This document shows, piece by piece, positions 46,618 through 55,509 of a stretch of 64,000 bases of DNA. Position numbers and translations under genes: made by a program. Origin of the DNA: Calonectria ilicicola (Eukaryota; Ascomycota; Sordariomycetes; Hypocreales; Nectriaceae); the NCBI GenBank assembly GCA_020809705.1, contig CP085827.1, forward strand, positions 6,014,001-6,078,000, in the 5' to 3' direction. Position 1 is the first letter of the stretch, and every line of letters starts with the position of its first letter. The notes under the pieces are model-generated. The model worked only from the letters and a program-made list of their open reading frames with translations. It was not told the origin of the DNA and did no database searches.

Positions 46618-48287
46618 ATGACAGAATCTCATTCCGGTTTACTCTTGGCTGAGATGCCTGGGACACCCTGGTCTTCAACTGGAGAAGTTGAGTCGCCGAA
46701 GCCACCTTCCAGGCTGCAACACTTTTCGACCGAGTCCTCTACCATCCAGTCAAATTGCCCGTATTTTCTACTATGCTATTTTGAATACTTTACACGGAAA
46801 TATTAGCTAACCTGTCTAGCATGCGTACCTTGGCTGAAAAAGTTGACAGCTGCGCAAAGGCAAGAGTCATCGCCATGATGGCCCTGGAGATATTCGTCAA
46901 TGATGGCAAGCATCATAATCAGAGATGGAACTGGGCCTGCCCATTTAGCAATTGCAAAGAAAGTTACGTGGATGCCAAAATGCTGATGCGCCACGTCCCG
47001 ACTTGCCCTCATATTTCGAGCGACCAGGTCTACTGCAATAGTTGCCGCGGATACGACTGCTTCGCACCCCACAATCAGTACTTCAAATTCTGTTGTGGAT
47101 GCGAAAGCCCTGAATGCGGCGAGACAGCTTTGCGAAAAAAGACGAATAAAATTCGCAAACTAGCAGCAAGCATGTTTAATCTGAGTCGGGTAGGTTCAAG
47201 GGCATCATCGCCAGGTTGCGTCAACCATGAAGATTCCAGCCAAGAGGTTGACGAACAAAGCCAAACCTCCGCTGCAGTATCTACTACTCCCTTAGGAGGG
47301 AATCTTGCGGAGCTTACAGCTCCTCCACCTGAATCTATAGAAGATCAACCCCAAGAGTCCAATGCTTTCTTGGGACGATGGGAACTGTCTGGTGGAATCA
47401 TTCCCCAAGAGCTCCCCACTGCAATGTCTGAGTCTTCAGAGGATCTCCCATCCCCTCCAAGAATTATTGACAGAACTTTCACGCATTCCCCATCAATGAT
47501 GGATTATTCTATTTTAGAAACCCTTCCACATTCGATCCTGCTTTCTGATAGCGCCACCAAGGTTTCTTCCAAATGTCGACCTCGGGTAGACAATTTAGTT
47601 CTAGGGCCCAATGTATATCTTGGCCAAGCCACTCAGATGCCTCAATCTCTCTCTCCATCACAGACCGGAGGCGAAGTCCAGTCAACCTATGGGAATTCAG
47701 CGAGCAACCAAATAACCAGTGGATCAAGCATGGAAAGGTCTCTTTTTTCGTCTCAGAACTCATATGACGCACCCGTGGCTTGGCAGTCAATGTCTGTCAA
47801 ATCTCAGCAAGGATCTGGTGATTCATGGTCATCATTTGGTTCTGATGCTACTCTGGCGTCCTCAAACCCAGAATTTACAGAGTATGTGGAGCAGGAAAAT
47901 TTTATTTCACATTCAACTGATTCAGGGTTAATATCCACAAGTCCTCCCGCAGGCTTTACCCCACCCGCTGATTCTGATCAGTTGATTTGCGATCTCTGTG
48001 GGTATCAGCCCCGCGGGAAAAAGAGCCATTGGAGAACGTATTTCAAAAAGCACATGATCATTCACAGCGCCAACAAAATAGCATGCGAATATTGTGGAAA
48101 AAAGATAAGCCGCTCGGATAACTTGAAAATACACCAAAAGAATTCTTGTCCTGGGCCCTGTGCCTCAAGATCAATATTTCAACGCTCAAAGCGACCTGCG
48201 GATGAAGAGCTAGGGTATGGCCTGTCAGGTCGAAGGAAAGTACACATACCAAAGAACTATAGTAGTCTTCGGGGGTTATGTGTCTAA
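46618..48287 (+). CDS. C2H2 zinc-finger protein, probable transcription factor
   Basis: Two exons, 46618-46748 and 46820-48287, with a 71-nt intron (GTCAAA donor, GCTAAC branch, GTCTAG acceptor); 532 residues. The N-terminal part has FSTESSTIHMRTLAEKVDSC across the junction, then a Cys/His-rich block (WACPFSNCKESYVDAKMLM, then HVPTCPH and VYCNSCRGYDCF) that may bind zinc. The middle is long, Ser/Pro/Gln-rich and probably disordered. The C-terminus has two C2H2 fingers at about residues 433-487 (ICDLCGYQ...KKHMIIH and IACEYCGKKISRSDNLKIHQ, the second ending in C instead of the last H). A basic tail follows. The start is uncertain: an upstream in-frame ATG at 46276 exists. The targets are unknown. 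Confidence 0.75.
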
Positions 48288-49232
48288 TGGAAAGTATGAA
48301 GAAAATAGTATAAGCATGGAAAATGGGACGTTTCGCCACCCTAGTCGAAAAGAAATATTCTGTTTTGTGAAATACCAATTGATGATAGTGAGCGATGGCT
48401 TGCTTTGTTAGCTTCAAAGTTTCCCGCTTTAACGTCTCAAATAAGCATCAATTTTCTGCTATGTCACTAGTTATCATCAACTGGATCATCTTAATTTCCT
48501 CCATTTTAATATTATTGTAACCCTTGTGCCTTTAGTGTGAGAAGCATGGCGATCAGTGCTTAAACAATTTATCTAGCGAGAATTTTTCATCACACAGTAC
48601 ACCAGCATATTGATAACCCGTTGGAGAATCCAAGAGCCTAGTTCGTTAGTCACCTGATAGTCTCAACGGCGACAGTAGAAGACTTTTCGCGAAATCCGAG
48701 AAAGATTTTAACAACACTCCCTCAACAGCAACGCTGACGGCACTAATGTTGAAAACAAGGTATAAATTTGGAAGTCTAATTATGCAGTGATCAGTGACAC
48801 ATTTCACTGGAGTGGGTCGTTTTTGTTATGTCCCTAGGTCTTCCCTGACAAAGGGAAGTTTGACAGGGGACGTTTGACAGGGGAAGCATGTTTGCAAGTT
48901 CCTCCTCGGAGCTGTATTTGCCCTACTAGTATTCCCGTTTACCGGTACGCCTTGACCCATATTATCACTGAAGGTTCTTTCACTTTTTCCAGGATGGAAC
49001 ATAGTATTCTTTTCCTGATCCTATGGTGGACTTTAAGGGTTGGATCACTGGAACCTACATATCCTCCCTCAGCCCGGCAATAAAGTGGGTGTTAGTAGTT
49101 TTCGGAACTCATATTTAGCTACTCTACCTATCAATACTTCTTTCGTGTTCCCAACAATATATTTTGCTCTTTATTCATTCACTACTCTATAATCATTCAC
49201 CTCGTCCTTTTTTCACTTCCACTCAAACGAAT
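48288..49232 (+). other. intergenic region without supported gene
   Basis: Frames are short and lack domains. Short repeats of the type GACAGGGGA and GACAAAGGGA occur at 48845-48885. Otherwise nothing is seen. Confidence 0.35.
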
Positions 49233-49522
49233 ATGGAGACTCCAAAGTAAGTCAAGGCATTTTGATGTGTATCAGCACTGATAGTTTAACCGTTTCCATA
49301 AAATTCAGTCAATCCAAGAATCCTTCATCGTCATTTTCCGTTCCCGCCGACCTTCTCACGAGAGACAATGTTAATCAGATCCCTCGGGTATCCAGTATAC
49401 AATTTTATACACAATGCCCACAGAACTTTGAGAGAATTCCGCTCGGGATTAATACTTCAGACAAGAACGTACCGTCATATTGCAATAAATGGCAGGCCAG
49501 CTTTGATAGTTTGAAGAAATAG
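49233..49522 (+). CDS. hypothetical small protein, 75 residues
   Basis: ATG 49233, a 14-nt first exon (49233-49246), a 62-nt intron with a perfect GTAAGT donor and TTCAG acceptor, and a second exon 49309-49522. The joined frame gives METPNQSKNPSSSFSVPADL, then a part with QFYTQCPQNFERIPLGIN, ending ASFDSLKK. There is no signal peptide, no membrane segment and no known domain. The support is the strong donor placed exactly where the upstream ATG phase joins the downstream frame. It is short, so chance remains possible. Confidence 0.4.
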
Positions 49523-50741
49523 TCGTGGGGGGTTAGGTGAGTTGAAATTCGCGTCTTTAATGCCGAGCACTAACACAGGATGGACAGATCAGCTACCATC
49601 TTGGTTTTGAACTTTATACATACGATCAATACGACCGACAGATCTTTGAAGGATTTCATGGTCAAAGGTTCAGACACCCCATTTTGCCATGAGACCTAGG
49701 AAAGGTCATGTAATTAATTTCAGAGCCTTCTACAAGCAGAGATGTCCTCTAGACATAGACGGCTTAGGTTGGGGTTAATTTAAATTGAGGTTTTCTTTTT
49801 GTTTTCTTATTTAAAATGCAAGTTGTCTTCTTCATGGTACCCGTAGGTTAGGGGAGCAAGCTGGTTTGTCGTTGAGACTTGATGCCTATTGTGAATGCGT
49901 AAATCTGGTGGTGTGCTAAATGTATGTCTGGAGTTTAGCTAACACTGACCCGAAATCATGATGCCCGCGCACTACCGTTTGAGAACCTAGCAAGCCTAGA
50001 AGCCGGAGGCTTTTGATGGCTCTAGACAAGGGACACATCATCCCCACATATGGGTAGTGTGGGCTGCCTCGGCGAAAGAGCACCGGAGGCTTTTGTTGCA
50101 CACGTTGACCCACTTAGATGACTCCGTGAGTGCCTGTCTGATCTTAATTTTAATATGCAACTTGACTTTTCGATTCAGACTATGACGCAAATCCAGTCGC
50201 CTTTCACATCAACAGTGTTAGCATTGATTAACGGTATAGAATTCTGCCGGACTGAACCGACAGCTTGCCCGCGTCAAGTTTCAAGACCTGAGTTCTTGTC
50301 TCTTAAAATATTCACAGAATACCGCAGTTTGTCATATTTCTTGCTTAAGAATCTTTCAAATTAAAAATTTATCCCACTTTCATTCAATAATTTCTGCGCT
50401 ATAGCTTTCTCAACAGGTATCAGCTATTTCCCAGGGTTCCCCTTGTGCATTTACTCATACCCTTTTCCTCCTAGTGACTGCAGCCCAGTACGGTTGCATC
50501 GGAAACCTTAATTCATTGCGTCGTTAGTGCGACATTGAAAAAGCATCCGAACTCGATGTCGTTTGCTAATCTGTCAGATTTTTCTTACATCGCTCCATCA
50601 TGTGTCAGCAAATTACTTGTCTAATTTTCTCAGCCCTACAACGAGACAAGTATAAAAAGGGATTTGAGTGTATCCTTTCATGACATTGAGATATCCAGAA
50701 TATCTGTACTTTGCAAAAGCCCTTCGGTAGCTCAATCCGCA
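49523..50741 (+). other. intergenic region without supported gene
   Basis: AT-rich in parts (49780-49830). The stretches GGAGGCTTTTG at about 50005-50015 and 50086-50096 repeat each other. No gene is seen. The promoter of the next gene lies at the right end. Confidence 0.4.
50651..50658 (+). promoter_or_regulatory. TATA box of the CrtC/AttH-like gene
   Basis: TATAAAAA lies about 90 nt upstream of the ATG at 50742, a usual spacing for a fungal TATA promoter. Confidence 0.5.
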
Positions 50742-51904
50742 ATGAGATTTTCTTCAGTATTCGCAGCGGCACTTGTGCCAATGCTGTCAACAGCCCATCC
50801 GAAGAGCAATCTAGTCAAGATCCCAAACACGATTTACAACGGAACAGTTGAAGCAGAGTTCACTTCAGTCTCAGGAGGATTCGATGGACCAAAAATCAGT
50901 CCTCGCCCAAATGACACGAGCTTTGATTGGTACTTGTCTAGAATCCATGAAAACACTGCTATCAAACTAACATCTTTAAAAGGTGGTATTTCGACGCTGT
51001 ATCAACTTCGTCCACCAACGAATCTATCTCTGTTGTCTTCTACGTATCTGGGAAAAAAGCTCTAGTTACGACTTCACCCAAATTGCTGTACATTGACTTC
51101 AGTGGAAGCTTCGCAAACGGCACTCTCTTCAAGTGGGTCATTGATGCTACTGATGACGCGACGATTATTTATGGTGAAGATGGCGTTTACGGAGAGTACA
51201 AAGGGACAGGACTCTCTTTCTCTGGAACGAGTCTTGCATCCCAGAACCCGACCTACACGCTCAAGGTCAACAATCCGGAGCTCGGCCTCCACGGTTCGCT
51301 CAAGCTACGCTCTCGTGCCCCAGCGCATTACCCATGCGCAATGAATGTCCCCGGTGTCAGTGAGGAGATTATTCCCCATATTGGCTGGTCAAACGCGGTT
51401 CCTGATGCGCTTGCGTATGCTGACTTCACCATTGGCGATACCAAGCTGAAGTTTAAGGGCGCTGGCTATCATGACAAAAACTGGGGAACCATCCCTCTCG
51501 ATGCTTCAACCCAGTCATGGTATTGGGGCCATGCTAGTTTGGGTCCGTATTCGGCTGTGTGGTTTGACACTCGTACGCCTGATGGGAAGGAATACTACTC
51601 TGGATATGTTGCTAAAGATGGCCGGGTCATTCAGAAAAGTTGTGCCGTTGAGGCTGTCAAGGTTCGGCCGTTTGGCAACAATAGCGAGTATCCTCCCGTT
51701 CCTGAGTCCGGCATTCCAGATGGCTTTACGATCAGGTACGATCTTGGCGACGAGGGAATCTTGGCCCTCAACGTTAGCACTCAGCTTGTTGTTTTCGAGA
51801 CTACGATCTATCAGCGCTATATCGGACCAATTAGTGGTGGTATTGAAGGCGGAAAACAATACAAGGGAAAGTCCCTTTTTGAACAATTCAAATACCCTAT
51901 GTAA
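50742..51904 (+). CDS. secreted CrtC/AttH-like (hydroxyneurosporene synthase-like) protein
   Basis: Two exons, 50742-50929 and 50983-51904, with a 53-nt intron (GTACTT donor, CAAACTAAC branch, AAAAG acceptor); 369 residues. The join creates DWWYFDAVSTSSTNESISVV, the hallmark of this lipocalin-like family. The N-terminus MRFSSVFAAALVPMLSTA is a signal peptide. Other family features are GAGYHDKNWGTIPLDAS and WYWGHASLGPYSAVWFD. Relatives include carotenoid 1,2-hydratase CrtC and fungal pericyclases (Diels-Alderase type) of polyketide clusters; many fungal members are uncharacterised. No polyketide synthase lies in the window, so function here is open. Asn-X-Ser/Thr sites are frequent, in line with secretion. 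Confidence 0.82.
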
Positions 51905-52633
51905 AGAAATTGGCTGACAGCAGGTGGGTTCCCTTGTCACAAGGCTCAACAGAAACCCAATGCCAGAACAGTATAAAATTTCATATAGTGATAGTGCTAA
52001 ATTTCATTTCTAACAAATCTTTTATTCTCATAGACTAAATTAGAACAAATAAGTCCAATATTCTCTAACATTGTTCTGGCGTGTCCTGGCGTCACCTCCT
52101 CACCAGTGTAGATTTCGAGTGGCCAATCCCAATTTCAACTTGATTAAGTAGAATTTGCTGTTTTCGTTCTTTTTCTTTTATTCATTCCCACAAAAGAAAC
52201 ATCCATTGAACAAATCCATCTTTTGGCAATGGTTTACCACTCATTAAAATAACTAGCACCGGAATTCGCACCTCCACTTCTCACATATCAATGACCAACG
52301 GTATCTGATTGTATGATCAACGTTAAACGTCAAGTGCAAAATACAATATGGTTTATTTATAGTCATAGGAAATGTGAGTGAGAACGCGCTATGCTCTAGG
52401 CTTAGGACCATAATCCGTTGCCCCATTTGATGTAAGCCGGTATGAGTCATACACCGATCTTGCGGTAAGACTTCAGTATTATACGTGTACTAAACGCAAA
52501 TAAAATGGGTGCCATCTTCAAACCATCAAGTCAATTTTCTATTGATGCTATATTCATCACCGGGATCTACGAAAGGATTGAGTCAAACCTCATCAATAAT
52601 ATTCTTTTCGCGCTCACCCACCATTCGATCACA
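51905..52633 (+). other. intergenic region without supported gene
   Basis: 3' flank of the secreted protein and promoter of the peptidase gene. No ATG-starting frame of note and no repeat. Confidence 0.4.
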
Positions 52634-53374
52634 ATGTCTGACCATCAACTTGTGCGGGTCCTCGTCACAGGCTTTGGTGTTAGTTTCCCCACTCCGATTT
52701 ACTGACAGAATTCTAACCTAAACCAATAGGCCTTTCAAGATGTGACCACGAACCCATCTTTCGAAATCATCAAGCGTTTGCCCCAATCTCTACCCGGTAT
52801 TCAAATTATGGCCCACCCAGAGCCTATGAAAGCGGCGTATCGTTCGCTGCTGCAGGTTTCTCCTAAACTGATCCATGATAATAACCCAGACATAGTGCTC
52901 AACATCGGCCTAGCAGTTGAACGAGACTACTTTGCTGTCGAGCAGGGCGCTTTCCGGGATGGTTATCATCAGTATCCCGATGTGGACCGTCAAGTGATTT
53001 CCAAGCTAGAGGGACAAAAGATCTGGGGAAAGAAGAGCGCAGAGAGACTAGAAACATCCATGGATCTAGAACAAGTTGTTGAGTCGTGGAAACGGAATTT
53101 CAAGGCTATTTCGGGGTCGGGTGCAGGTGGGAAAAGAGGGAAGGGCAAATCCGATGTCACCTCTGTCGAAATGAAACTATCCGATGATGTGGGTGACTAT
53201 GTCTGCGGTTTGTTGTACTACACATCGTTGGCAGAGATGGCTAAGAGGGGAGACGGTAAAAGAAATGCCGTGTTTTTACATATACCGCCACTGTCCGAAG
53301 ATGCAGACTTGGACAATGGAAAGGCGGTTGTGGAATCTTTGATTCCTGCACTTGTCGAAGCGTTGTACAATTAG
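52634..53374 (+). CDS. pyroglutamyl peptidase I (peptidase family C15)
   Basis: Two exons, 52634-52678 and 52730-53374, with a 51-nt intron (GTTAGT...CTAAC...AATAG); 229 residues. The join gives VLVTGFGAFQDVTTNPSFEI, the conserved N-terminal stretch of C15 peptidases. The catalytic residues can be placed as Glu86 (in FAVEQGA), Cys174 (GDYVCGLLYYTSL) and His199 (VFLHIPPLSED). The enzyme removes N-terminal pyroglutamate from peptides in the cytosol. Between the Glu and Cys regions there is a Gly/Lys-rich loop (GSGAGGKRGKGKS) that bacterial enzymes lack. The other ATG codons upstream are out of context, and this one lies directly before the conserved domain. Confidence 0.92.
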
Positions 53375-53864
53375 CACATATTTTAACAGGCTAATAAAAT
53401 CAGGTTCTTACTACAGCTATTCCGATTAAATCTTTGAATGAAAATGGCTTCAATTTATTTTAGCTGTGACGCGACTTGACTCAAAGAAGGGGAAATTTGG
53501 TGTGGATTTCCCACCTCAGAGGTAAATGGTTGTCGCGCCACAATCCAGCCACATTTTGGCTGCTTGCTACGCCAGGGTTAGTGCTGTGTAATCTGTCCCT
53601 TCTTTTATTTGCCACTCGTTCATCGGGTTCGGATGATTCTCATCGAAGCTGGCCGTGAAGCTGGGATGGAAGGGCGCTATGCCGAAAGCAATCCTCAGAT
53701 TTGGCGTTAGTTGAGGGTCAAATAGATATTTCAACACAATTCCAATCATCCATTACTTTCACAACTGGATTCCTCAACTTCAGGTAAGAAGTCTTGTACA
53801 CTGGTGGAGCGGCATACATGATAAGGACATACACAATATCACAAATCGCCCTGAAACTTGCGGC
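53375..53864 (+). other. convergent intergenic region
   Basis: 3' flanks of the peptidase gene and of the small minus-strand ORF. No gene is seen. Confidence 0.4.
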
Positions 53865-54125
53865 TTAGCAACCTCCAAATGATGGTGGCAGCGTTGGTGG
53901 TGCTTGTGGTTGTGCACTGTTGAAAGCTATTGCAGCAGCTTCGTTGCGCATCACAGTGCTCTGTTGCGGCCCATGGTTAGAGATGGCATGAGCATGAGAT
54001 GGAGGATATTGTGGGCGAGGGGGCTCGCGAGTATGTCTTGCTTTAGGAGCAACTTGTGCTGCCAAAGAAGCCGGTTTGGCTGTTATTGCGTCGGTCCTTT
54101 CCTTGATGAAAAATGGGAGACACAT
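53865..54125 (-). CDS. hypothetical small protein, 86 residues
   Basis: ATG 54125 to TAA 53865. The product starts MCLPFFIKERTDAITAKPAS and is Pro/Ala/Gln-rich after that, ending APPTLPPSFGGC. The frame stays open 69 nt upstream of this ATG. A short protein with an MCxPF-type start and a Pro-rich tail resembles small, fast-evolving fungal proteins of unknown function, but this is an impression. No signal peptide or membrane segment is seen. Confidence 0.4.
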   Translation of the reverse strand: MCLPFFIKERTDAITAKPASLAAQVAPKARHTREPPRPQYPPSHAHAISNHGPQQSTVMRNEAAAIAFNSAQPQAPPTLPPSFGGC

Positions 54126-54944
54126 AATGTCTGTGGCCTGAGTGCTGGGCGGTGATTCGACAGTGAAGAGAGGGTTGAAATTTGGAAGATACAAGCGCGA
54201 TCACGTATGTTTCTGAAGCCGATGGCTTTGTTTTATATCATTACATCGAATTATGAAATTTGTCATGTGAGTACTCTAGGCATCCATCATGGAAAAATAT
54301 GGAACGAATTAATTAGTTCAGTTGACTTAGCCGAGATTTTCGGTGCATCGCCACCGCCAAGGCATAATTGGTGTCCAGCGAATCTATCCATCATTTGGCT
54401 ACCAAAATGGTGCATAGAAATGAGCTCAATTGCGAAATATTTTTAACATTACATTGAAGTACCATCAATCGCAATTGAATGGTGCATTCTTCACGATTCC
54501 TCCAGCAGGGCAGTAGTAACTCAGACTGGACTAAACAAAATAACCTCAATACAACGAAACCGAGTAATAATTCACTCATTCAAAATTCAGTCATCATTAT
54601 CATTAATGAGCCAAAAGAATAATTACTAGATTCGTTCCAAAGAAACTGGGCCCCCAGCCATCAAACACCGCATAAAGCGCTCAATTGTATCGACTTTAGT
54701 CCAACCAAGATTCTGGAACTCAAAGGCTCACTGCTCAGAGACTAAAACGACCATTATTACATTGCATTTTATATGTTCCAGTTTCTCGTTCCAATTAGTT
54801 TTAGTGGCACGCTTCTCTACCTTGGCCAAATAGTGATCCAGTGAACTGTCTAAAATGTCGCGATTCTATTATCTTGAAATGCAGAAGGAGCTAATCCATG
54901 GAAGTGCTCTTAATTCAAATATCGACCTGCAATTTGTAAAAATC
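54126..54944 (+). other. intergenic region upstream of tRNA-Cys
   Basis: AT-rich, without a supported gene. Confidence 0.4.
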
Positions 54945-55073
54945 GGATCGATAGCTCAGTGGTAGAGGTGAGTTGAATTCAAATGTCTCAGATGCAAGTT
55001 CAAGCATATTAACAAGCTTCGCAGCGAGAGATTGCAGATCTCTAGGTCACGTGTTCGATCCACGTTCGGTCCT
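54945..55073 (+). tRNA. tRNA-Cys(GCA) interrupted in the D stem by a 57-nt intron-like segment
   Basis: Parts 54945-54967 and 55025-55073 join to a perfect 72-nt tRNA-Cys. The acceptor stem is GGATCGA/TCGGTCC, the D arm GCTC-AGTGGTA-GAGC, the anticodon arm AGAGA-TTGCAGA-TCTCT, the variable loop AGGTC and the T arm ACGTG-TTCGATC-CACGT. All invariant bases (T8, A14, G18, G19, A21, T33, T54, T55, C56, A58) and the Cys-specific U73 are present. The intervening 54968-55024 lies between positions 24 and 25; because both the 5' part and the insert end in AG, the junction is ambiguous by 2 nt. A and B boxes are intact and a T-run follows. Standard scanners would miss it or call it a pseudogene. Whether the insert is removed in vivo is unknown. 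Confidence 0.8.
54968..55024 (+). other. spliceosomal-type intron candidate inside tRNA-Cys
   Basis: 57 nt, starting GTGAGT and ending TTCGCAG, with TTAAC at 55009-55013, 11 nt before the end, as a possible branch site. The length is in the middle of the range of protein-gene introns in this window (47-71 nt). It also contains the palindrome TTGAATTCAA (54973-54982). It does not sit at 37/38, where the eukaryotic tRNA splicing endonuclease cuts. Confidence 0.6.
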
Positions 55074-55081
55074 TTCTTTTT
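55074..55081 (+). terminator. Pol III terminator of tRNA-Cys
   Basis: TTCTTTTT directly after the discriminator base, on the sense strand. Confidence 0.75.
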
Positions 55082-55509
55082 GGAGTTCAATTGACAAGAG
55101 GATCGAATTGGTTTTTTTTTATTCGATGATGCACGGAGACCAAATAAAGCTGCATAATGTTGTTCGAGTTCTAGCAAATCCGGTTTAGGTGTAGATTATC
55201 ACACACTCGCGCGGGTCGTAACGGCGATCCGATTGTCACGCCCTTCATGGTCACATCGTCAACTTGACCATGACCACGATGATAACCCCAATGAACTCAT
55301 CGTCAATTGTCCCCTCTTTAGGCAATTCCTTTTTGGGAGACCCAGTCCAGTGGGTCAGCAGCTCGGTATGAAACCCCAAATCGGGCCTAGCTAAACATCA
55401 TCTCATCCAGGGTCTTGCAACATTAGCAGAAGTTCTCCTCCAGCCTTTGCTCCTTTCTCTTGTGAATTCAAATCAAAATCCAGCAGATATCAAATTTACT
55501 TTTGGGAAT
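55082..55509 (+). other. promoter region of the Zn2Cys6 gene
   Basis: 428 nt between the tRNA and the transcription factor gene; a T-run lies at about 55112-55119. The coding frame of the factor is open upstream to 55447 but has no ATG there. Confidence 0.45.

Noticed and set aside
54956..55177. Minus-strand ORF containing DRTRDLEICNLSL
   Set aside because: It is the antisense translation of the tRNA-Cys 3' part; this peptide is a common artefact of tRNA genes read in reverse.
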